NCBI GenBank assembly: GCA_958439425.1
Contig: CAUBVH010000010.1
Location: 1 to 64,000 of the forward strand
Length of the DNA stretch: 64,000 bases
Direction: 5' to 3'
Origin: an uncultured Collinsella sp.
GTDB lineage: Bacteria; Actinomycetota; Coriobacteriia; Coriobacteriales; Coriobacteriaceae
The position numbers and the translations under genes are program-made. A model generated the notes under the pieces. It had not been told where the DNA came from. It was given only the letters and a program-made list of their open reading frames with translations, and made no database searches. This document shows positions 58,244-64,000 of the stretch, piece after piece. The stretch's first letter is position 1; the number at the start of each line of letters is the position of its first letter.

Positions 58244-59404
58244 ATGGAGATCACCAAGGATATCCGCTACGTTGGCGTCGACGATCACGACATTGACCTG
58301 TTCGAGGGCCAGTACGATGTGTCCGAGAATGGTATGGCATACAACAGCTACGTTATCTTGGGCGAGAAGATTGCCGTCGCCGATTCGGTCGATGGCGGCT
58401 TTGTCGATGAGTGGCTCGGTAACCTCGAATCCGTGCTCAACGGCCGCACGCCCGACTACCTGGTCATTCACCATATGGAGCCCGATCACTCTGCTGGCAT
58501 CGCCGCCTTTATGGAGCGCTATCCCCAAGCGCAGATTGTGGCCAGCATGGGCGCTTTCCGCATGATGGTCAACTACTTTGGCACCGACTTCCCCGAGCGC
58601 AAGATGGTCGTCAAAGAGGGCGACGTGCTCGACCTGGGTGGCCACAGCCTAACGTTTGTCGGCGCCCCCAACGTGCACTGGCCCGAGGTGCTGTTCTCCT
58701 ACGAGGCCACCGACAAGGTACTCTTTAGTGCCGACGGCTTTGGTAAGTTCGGCGCCAACGACATCGAGGATCCCGAGGGTTGGGCTTGCGAGGCTCGCCG
58801 CTACTACTTTGGCATCGTGGGTAAGTTCGGCAAGTTCGTGCAGGCCGTGCTCAAGAAGGCCGCCGACCTGGACATCCAGATCATTTGCCCGCTTCACGGC
58901 CCCGTGCTGACCGAGAACCTGGGCTATTACCTCGACACCTACAACACCTGGTCGAGCTACCAGCCCGAGGACGAGGGCATTACGATTGCCTATGCGAGCG
59001 TGTATGGCCATCTGAAGGCTGCCGTTGAGGAGCTTGCATCTGCGCTCGAGGCCCGCGGCCAGAAGGTTTCCGTCTTTGACCTGACTCACGATGACATGGC
59101 CGAGGCCGTTGAGGACGCGTTCCGCTATGACCGTCTGGTGCTCGCCTCCATCACCTATCAGGGGGAGATTTTCCCGTGCATGAGCACCTTCATCCACACG
59201 CTCGCCGAGCATGCCTACCAGAACCGTACGGTGGCGCTCGTCGAGGCCGGTTCCTGGGCGCCCGCGGCTGCCAAGGTTATGACCAAGGAGCTCGAGGGCA
59301 TGAAGGACATCACCCTGGCGCAGAACAAGGTGACCGTGCTGGGCTCGCTCAACGACGCCTCGCGCGCTCAGATTGAGGCCCTCGCCGACGAGCTTTCCAA
59401 GTAG
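58244..59404 (+). CDS. Flavodiiron protein (A-type flavoprotein)
   Basis: A 386-residue flavodiiron protein that reduces oxygen or NO in anaerobes. The metal ligands are H77, E79, D81 and H82 (HHMEPDHSAG), H145, D164 (FSADGFG) and H218 (CPLHGP). A flavodoxin domain starts near residue 248 (TIAYASVYGHLKAA). There is no extra rubredoxin domain, so it is the short class A. The ATG at 58244 has GGAGG upstream; the 5' extension is not protein-like. Partner rubredoxin is not nearby. Confidence 0.93.
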   Translation: MEITKDIRYVGVDDHDIDLFEGQYDVSENGMAYNSYVILGEKIAVADSVDGGFVDEWLGNLESVLNGRTPDYLVIHHMEPDHSAGIAAFMERYPQAQIVASMGAFRMMVNYFGTDFPERKMVVKEGDVLDLGGHSLTFVGAPNVHWPEVLFSYEATDKVLFSADGFGKFGANDIEDPEGWACEARRYYFGIVGKFGKFVQAVLKKAADLDIQIICPLHGPVLTENLGYYLDTYNTWSSYQPEDEGITIAYASVYGHLKAAVEELASALEARGQKVSVFDLTHDDMAEAVEDAFRYDRLVLASITYQGEIFPCMSTFIHTLAEHAYQNRTVALVEAGSWAPAAAKVMTKELEGMKDITLAQNKVTVLGSLNDASRAQIEALADELSK

Positions 59405-59424
59405 CGACACGTTCACTTTCAACG

Positions 59425-59466
59425 CTCAAACCACCACAAAGGGGACAGGCACCTTTGTGGTGGTTT
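59425..59466. terminator. Terminator between flavodiiron and deoR
   Basis: Stem AAACCACCACAAAGG with CCTTTGTGGTGGTTT, then TAGTTT. The genes on each side converge, and it can serve both. Confidence 0.85.
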
Positions 59467-59470
59467 TAGT

Positions 59471-60271
59471 TTACGCGCTGGCGATGACGAGATCTGGGCG
59501 GTCGTCGACGGTCTCGGCGATTGAGGTGGCGACGGCATCGTCGGGATCACGGTCCATCACGATGGTGTTGACGTCGGCAAGCTCGGCAAAACGGTACATG
59601 CCGCGTCCGTTGACCTTGCTGGCGTCCATGAGGGCGACGCTTTGATGGGCCGCGGCGATCATAGCCGTTTTGGTCTCGGCCATCTGCGGAAAGTCGGTCG
59701 TAAAGCCGCAGCCGGGAACAAAAGCGCCAGGGCACATGACGGCAAGATCGGCGTGGACCATTTGGAGCGCCTGCATGGTAAGTGGGCCGTACAGATAGCG
59801 ATGACCTTTGCGCAGTGCCCCGCCCAGCATGACGACATCGACCGAGGGCATGCTCTCGTCGATATAATCGGCGATGGTAATGTCGGCCGTGATAACGGTA
59901 ATGCCGTCGCGCTGATCGAGGAGCCGAACAAACTCGAGCGCCGTGGTGCCTGAGTCGACGAGCAGCGTGTCGCCGTCATTGACGAGCTCGATGGCGCTTT
60001 GTGCGATGGCCTGCTTGGCGGCGACGTTGACATTGATGCGGCGATCCTGCGTGGAGACGGTCAGGCGTTTGTGGAGCGACACGGCGCCACCATGCGTGCG
60101 GCGTAGCTTGCCTGCTTCGGCGAGCGCGTCCAGGTCGGCGCGGGCGGTGACGGAGGACACGCCAAAGGTCTGGGCGATTTCTGCTACCTGCACCGAGGCA
60201 TTATGCTCGAGCATTTCCATAATGGCGGTACGGCGTTCGTCGGCAAAAGCACGGTTGGTAGCTTGGGCCAT
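59471..60271 (-). CDS. DeoR-family regulator
   Basis: A 266-residue repressor. HTH VQVAEIAQTFGVSSVTARADLDAL is near residues 25-50 and THGGAV follows. Sugar-phosphate domain: LLVDSGTTALEFVRLL, DASKVNGRGMYRFAEL. The start at 60271 (MAQATNRAFADERR) has GGAG five bases upstream; codons before it are weak. It is divergent from the aldolase gene, its natural target. It is a more GlpR/AgaR-like protein than the LacR at 37344. Confidence 0.86.
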   Translation of the reverse strand: MAQATNRAFADERRTAIMEMLEHNASVQVAEIAQTFGVSSVTARADLDALAEAGKLRRTHGGAVSLHKRLTVSTQDRRINVNVAAKQAIAQSAIELVNDGDTLLVDSGTTALEFVRLLDQRDGITVITADITIADYIDESMPSVDVVMLGGALRKGHRYLYGPLTMQALQMVHADLAVMCPGAFVPGCGFTTDFPQMAETKTAMIAAAHQSVALMDASKVNGRGMYRFAELADVNTIVMDRDPDDAVATSIAETVDDRPDLVIASA

Positions 60272-60605
60272 GTCTGCTCCATTCTCGGCTAAATTTGCAG
60301 GAATTGTGTTGACTCTATTTTCGTTCATTTTCTTTTTGAGTAAGAAAACACCTTTCGATTACTTATCTTTTCTATAAAAGAAAGACGCCGAACGCCCAAA
60401 ATTCAATATCGAACATGTCCACTCGGCTCAAATTCCTTCCGTTTACTTTTCAAAAACGACTGTATTGACCTGCATGGGCTCAATATCTCGCGCGTGCAAA
60501 GACGCTGAATTTCATACAATGAGCGCAGCAAAACGCAAGGTAAAACGCCTTGTGAACAACTACGCCCGATGTCCAGATGCGGGCGAGGGAGAGGAGCAAA
60601 CGCTC
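60272..60605 (+). promoter_or_regulatory. Divergent control region of deoR and the aldolase
   Basis: A 334-base AT-rich gap. CTTTTCTATAAAAG (60367-60380) is a palindrome and could be the DeoR site. No further gene is supported. The frame of the aldolase is open back to 60465, but the early residues are not aldolase-like. Confidence 0.4.
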
Positions 60606-61463
60606 ATGGCACTTGTTACCACCGAAAAGATGCTCAAGGACGCTCAGGCCGGCCACTACGCCGTCGGCGCGTTCAACGTCGAGAACCTCGAGTTTGTTAT
60701 GGCCGTTCTGGCCGCTGCCGAGGAGACCAAGTCCCCCGTCATCATGCAGACCACCCCGGGCACCATCAAGACCGCTGGTCTGGACTACTTCTACGGCATG
60801 GTCAAGGCTGCCGCCGAGCGCGCTTCCGTGCCCGTCGCTCTGCACCTCGATCATGGCGATGGCTATGACCGCTGCATGCAGGCTTTCCGCACCGGCTACA
60901 CCTCTGTCATGATTGACGGCTCGCACGAGTCCTTCGAGGACAACATTGCCCTGACCAAGTCCGTCGCCGACGCTGGCCGCGCCATGGGCGTGCCCGTCGA
61001 GGCTGAGCTCGGCAAGGTCGGCGGCAAGGAGGACGACGGTCCCGCGGTTGAGGGCGAGAGCCCCTACACCGATCCGGCCGAGGCCAAGGAGTTCGTCGAG
61101 CGCACTGGCTGCACCTCCCTCGCTATTGGCGTTGGCACCAGCCACGGCGTGTACACGAGCGACCCGCACATCGAGCAGTCCGTGGTCAAGGCCATCCGCG
61201 ACGCCGTCGACGTGCCGCTGGTCCTGCACGGTACCTCTGGTGTGCCCGATGAGCAGGTTGCCGAGGCCGTGAAGAACGGCATCTGCAAGGTTAACTACGC
61301 CACCGAGCTGCGTCAGGCCTACACCAAGGGCTTCATGGCCTACATGGCCGAGAACCCCGCCTGCTTCGACCCCAAGAAGCCGGCCAAGGAGGGCATGCGT
61401 GAGATCACCGAGCTGGTTAAGATCCGCATGACCAACCTCAACTCCGTGGGCAAAGCAGAGTAA
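60606..61463 (+). CDS. Class II fructose/tagatose-bisphosphate aldolase
   Basis: A 285-residue zinc aldolase, of the GatY/KbaY/FbaA group. ALHLDHGDGYDRCMQAF carries the catalytic aspartate (D82) and zinc His83; other zinc histidines are in GVGTSHGVYT and VLHGTSG. The ATG at 60606 has GAGGAG upstream. It may cleave tagatose-1,6-bisphosphate made by LacC, or fructose bisphosphate in glycolysis; the two cannot be told apart here. Divergent DeoR regulator supports the sugar-pathway role. Confidence 0.9.
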   Translation: MALVTTEKMLKDAQAGHYAVGAFNVENLEFVMAVLAAAEETKSPVIMQTTPGTIKTAGLDYFYGMVKAAAERASVPVALHLDHGDGYDRCMQAFRTGYTSVMIDGSHESFEDNIALTKSVADAGRAMGVPVEAELGKVGGKEDDGPAVEGESPYTDPAEAKEFVERTGCTSLAIGVGTSHGVYTSDPHIEQSVVKAIRDAVDVPLVLHGTSGVPDEQVAEAVKNGICKVNYATELRQAYTKGFMAYMAENPACFDPKKPAKEGMREITELVKIRMTNLNSVGKAE

Positions 61464-61496
61464 CAGCAAGGGTACTCCGACTCGCTACATATCCCG

Positions 61497-61621
61497 GGGA
61501 GGGACGAGGGCTTAGTTCCCCAATCGTCCTCGGGCATGCAAAAAGCCTCGCTGCGCACTTCGTGCGGCGAGGCTTTTTGCCCCCTGCGGAAAGATTGGGG
61601 AACTAAGCCCTCGTCCCTCCC
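61497..61621. repeat. Nested hairpin with inner terminator after the aldolase
   Basis: Outer arms GGGAGGGACGAGGGCTTAGT and onward (61497-61525) and its complement (61593-61621) are 29 bp and perfect. Inside is the terminator GCAAAAAGCCTCGC with GCGAGGCTTTTTGC (61538-61580). It closes the aldolase transcript. Confidence 0.75.
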
Positions 61622-61868
61622 AGGTTGACCTACTCGAGGTCGTCGCCCTTGTGGCGTTAGGTCTGAAAATAACAAGAAGCCTTCGCGCTGCGGAATGATT
61701 TTGGAAACTAAGTACGGGGACCCGCCCAAGCCGTCCTGCTCGATCGCCCTTGTGGCGTTAGCGTCGGAAAAATAAGACGTTGCTTTTTGCCCCCTGCGGA
61801 AAGATTGGGGAACTAAGCCCTCGTCCCTCCCAGGTTGACCTACTCGAGGTCGTCGCCCTTGTGGCGTT
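61572..61868. repeat. 87-bp direct repeat pair
   Basis: GCTTTTTGCCCCCTGCGGAA and the following 67 bases occur identically at 61572-61658 and 61782-61868. A third partial copy (GATCGCCCTTGTGGCGTTAG) is at 61742-61761. The copies are 210 bases apart, and no ORF spans them. They make up the rest of the 431-base gap before the HAD gene. Confidence 0.8.
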
Positions 61869-61894
61869 GGGGCTGAAAGGGTGGGGCGCGGGGG

Positions 61895-62518
61895 TTACTT
61901 GGTTGTTAGGGTTAGCAGGTCGTTGGGGGTTTTGAGGTTGTAGGTGGCGTTTGGGATGTCTTGGTGTGATCCCCATGCTGCTCTGGCAAAACTGACCCCT
62001 GCTGAAGTTGCGCATTGTTCGTCGTAGACGGTGTCGCCAACGTAGACGACGTTGCCAGGATTCGCGCCCGTACGTCGGAGATATTCGAGCATGGGTGCGG
62101 GCGAAGGCTTGTGCTCGGTTGTGTCTTCGACAAGGATGATGTGTTCAAAAAACTTATCGAAGCCAAGGGGTGCAATTTCGTCTGTGTATTCATCGCGCGC
62201 ACGTGAGGAGACGATGCCAAGTTTGCAGCCGTTGTTGGCGAGTGTTGCGATGACTTCAAGCAAGCCTGGAAACACGCTGATGGTGCTTTTAAAACTGGCA
62301 GCAACTTGGCACCAGCGATTCAACGTTGCCTGCGAGTAGATTCCAAGTTTCTCAAGGGCATCCTTGCCGGGTATGCCGAGGGCAAATTCAAGCTCGTGTC
62401 GGGGGAGCGTTTTGCCGGTCTCTTCTTGGACAATCTGGACAAGCGATGATAGAACGCTTTCTTCTGTATCTGCCAAGGTCCCATCAACGTCAAATACGAT
62501 ATGGTCAAAGTGCTTCAT
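61895..62518 (-). CDS. HAD-superfamily hydrolase, subfamily IA
   Basis: A 207-residue phosphatase of the phosphoglycolate phosphatase/beta-phosphoglucomutase-like type. Motif I FDVDGTLADT, motif II IVSSRARDEY, motif III TEHKPSPAPM and motif IV VYVGDTVYDEQCA are present. A GAGGAG site is upstream. It may dephosphorylate a sugar phosphate; the substrate is unknown. It is 56 bases downstream of the AraC gene on the same strand, so they may be co-transcribed. Confidence 0.86.
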   Translation of the reverse strand: MKHFDHIVFDVDGTLADTEESVLSSLVQIVQEETGKTLPRHELEFALGIPGKDALEKLGIYSQATLNRWCQVAASFKSTISVFPGLLEVIATLANNGCKLGIVSSRARDEYTDEIAPLGFDKFFEHIILVEDTTEHKPSPAPMLEYLRRTGANPGNVVYVGDTVYDEQCATSAGVSFARAAWGSHQDIPNATYNLKTPNDLLTLTTK

Positions 62519-62574
62519 ATGATTGCTCCTCTCTGTTGTTTGCCTGCAAGTTTGATGCAGTGACAGAAGAAGGG

Positions 62575-63513
62575 CTAGCGGGATTTCTGCCTGGTACTAT
62601 CGAGATTCTGCCTCGCTGCTCGATAGCTCGAAGGAGTGCATCCCATTTGTTCTTTAAATACCTGGCCAAGATGGCTTGCTGTCGCAAAGCCGCATTGGCG
62701 CGCGACTGTCTGGACCGTTCGCGTGGTGTGTGCCAAAAGTTCGCAAGCACGGTTTACGCGGTATGCGCGCAGATATGCCGCCGGGGTCGTTCCTGCGCAA
62801 GCTTCGATAATGCGGTAACACTCTCTTTCGCTTACGCCGGCTGCAGATGCCATCTGGGGCACATCTACAGCGGCTGCATAGTTTGCGCGGATAAAGTCCA
62901 GGATTGCCTTGAACTGTACGTCGCGGCTGGTCATCCAAGAGGCGTTGTCGGAGGAAAAGAGCGGTTCGGCCTTGGCGTAAATCTGAATCCAGAGCTCTGA
63001 CAAGCTATTCCGAAGCGCCATCTCGTTCTGCGGCCGTTGAAGGTCGTGGTTAAAGGAACTCTTTAGCAAATCGATAAAGGGCATATCGTCGGGGTTGGTG
63101 GGCGACCATTTGAGCACATCGACGCCTCGACATTGCAGCAAAGGATTGATATAGCGCTTTTGAAGGCGTCCCGCGGGATCGCCGAGCATCGACGGCTGAA
63201 AGATATGCAACATTTGAATGGCTGGTGCCGAATTGGGTGATTGCAGCGTGCTGTGCAAAACGCCGCCGTTGATAAAGCCGGCGGACCCTTCCTCAAAGCG
63301 TACGTGCTCATGAGCCGCGCGCGTTCGATAGTCAATCGCTCCCTGCTCCATGTAGAAAAGCTCAACCTCGGAATGCCAGTGCCAGGGGACGGAATTGCCC
63401 GGATAGCGAGCGAATTCTGCGCGTTCGGCAATATGGGGCCAGTCTTCGGCGGTCTCGGGAAACGCTTCCTCGCGTCCTTCGCGGTGCAATTCTATGTGAT
63501 CCATGTTTCGCAT
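62575..63513 (-). CDS. AraC-family regulator
   Basis: A 312-residue protein with an N-terminal cupin-like sensor (VPWHWHSEVELFYMEQG) and a C-terminal double HTH (VPQMASAAGVSERECYRIIEA and TVARQCGFATASHLGQVFKEQ, about residues 215-300). This layout responds to small ligands such as sugars. The start may be 63513 or an ATG nine bases downstream. Its target may be the HAD phosphatase gene downstream. Confidence 0.86.
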   Translation of the reverse strand: MRNMDHIELHREGREEAFPETAEDWPHIAERAEFARYPGNSVPWHWHSEVELFYMEQGAIDYRTRAAHEHVRFEEGSAGFINGGVLHSTLQSPNSAPAIQMLHIFQPSMLGDPAGRLQKRYINPLLQCRGVDVLKWSPTNPDDMPFIDLLKSSFNHDLQRPQNEMALRNSLSELWIQIYAKAEPLFSSDNASWMTSRDVQFKAILDFIRANYAAAVDVPQMASAAGVSERECYRIIEACAGTTPAAYLRAYRVNRACELLAHTTRTVQTVARQCGFATASHLGQVFKEQMGCTPSSYRAARQNLDSTRQKSR

Positions 63514-63538
63514 GGCATCAGTATAAAGCGCGATGGGC

Positions 63539-63748
63539 TTAGATTGCTCTTGCCTGTTCGGGGAACGCCTTGTCTAGGGATGCTTGGAGCTTTTCGAAGG
63601 ATGCTCGTAAGTTGAGGCTCTGGTCGGTTGAGCGTTTGGCTTTTGTGGTGGGGGAGTCGAGGAGGCCGTTTTTCTGTGTCGGGGGGAAGGAGAAAAGGTT
63701 TGCATGATTTAGGGATGGCTGCTGTGCTGCGTCATTGGAAGAATGCAT
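63539..63748 (-). CDS. Short hypothetical ORF
   Basis: A 69-residue polar ORF (MHSSNDAAQQPSLNHANLFS to AFPEQARAI). It has a good GGAGG at 63758-63762, nine bases before the ATG, but no domain. Its codons are less GC-rich than neighbours. It could be a real small protein upstream of araC. Confidence 0.35.
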   Translation of the reverse strand: MHSSNDAAQQPSLNHANLFSFPPTQKNGLLDSPTTKAKRSTDQSLNLRASFEKLQASLDKAFPEQARAI

Positions 63749-63750
63749 GC

Positions 63751-63900
63751 TTATGCGGCCTCCTCGATGTCCACCAAAAGATTGCGCTCGGGGTATGCTA
63801 CTAGGTCCCGTGCGCTGGCAGTATTATGCCGCGGCTGCTGCAAAGAAGCGCTAAAGAAAGGCTTAACCTGGTTTGGTGTTACGATGAAACCGCAGGTCAA
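63751..63900 (-). CDS. Possible short ORF with no ATG start
   Basis: The frame is open from about 63943 to a TAA at 63751-63753, ending ARDLVAYPERNLLVDIEEAA. There is no ATG; a TTG at 63900 is the only plausible start and has no ribosome site. It may be the tail of a broken gene. The last 100 bases of the window hold nothing else I can support. Confidence 0.25.
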   Translation of the reverse strand: MTCGFIVTPNQVKPFFSASLQQPRHNTASARDLVAYPERNLLVDIEEAA

Positions 63901-64000
63901 AGCTATCGAGTAACACTCTTGAAAGGTTTTGAGCTTAAGGGCTTTCTAAGGTTTGTGACGTTGATGTGGCGCGGACGTGCGGAGCGTGTGAATGCTCGCT

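Overview
The window is a high-GC, G/C-ending-codon chromosome segment from what is most likely a gut actinobacterium of the class Coriobacteriia, probably Collinsella or a close relative. This rests on gene content: Tat and hydrogenase-maturation genes, many phosphotransferase (PTS) sugar systems, the tagatose-6-phosphate pathway, a flavodiiron protein, and AGG/GAGG ribosome sites with occasional GTG/TTG starts. It is inferred from composition and family knowledge; no database was searched.

Left part (1-21.4 kb) is housekeeping: the end of an aminotransferase, a STAS protein, tatA-tatC, hypA-hypB, a type IA topoisomerase, a zinc-ribbon membrane protein (minus), tmk-holB-ricT, comFC, a possible nuclease-like protein, a solute-binding lipoprotein, hpf, degV, a hydroxyacid dehydrogenase with a metal-binding-like tail, a HEAT protein, NAD isocitrate dehydrogenase and a SurA-like membrane protein.

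Middle and right parts (21.4-61.5 kb) form a large sugar-catabolism region. A mannose-family PTS (IIA, YajC, IIB, IIC, IID) with a GntR regulator, agaS and nagA should import and process N-acetylgalactosamine or N-acetylglucosamine. Two lactose-type PTS modules (IICB plus 6-phospho-beta-galactosidase, each beside its own LacI regulator) apparently share one IIA (lacF). Galactose-6-phosphate from lactose passes through lacA/lacB (isomerase), lacC (two copies) and a class II bisphosphate aldolase. GalN-6-phosphate handled by AgaS reaches the same tagatose-6-phosphate pool. Free galactose uses galM, galK and galT, whose operon is next to a third LacI. A DeoR-type LacR, with recurring direct-repeat operators, probably ties these together. 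Between the sugar blocks lie a tRNA-Thr, an orphan IIB whose phospho-histidine is replaced by tyrosine, two unknown low-GC genes and a DUF4143 ATPase.

The right end (58-64 kb) carries a flavodiiron protein, a second DeoR regulator, the aldolase, a HAD phosphatase, an AraC regulator and doubtful small ORFs. No CRISPR array, rRNA, transposase or phage gene was recognised, but the intergenic spaces hold several families of palindromic repeats, some bracketing whole sugar modules, plus three sets of related but distinct LacI operators.
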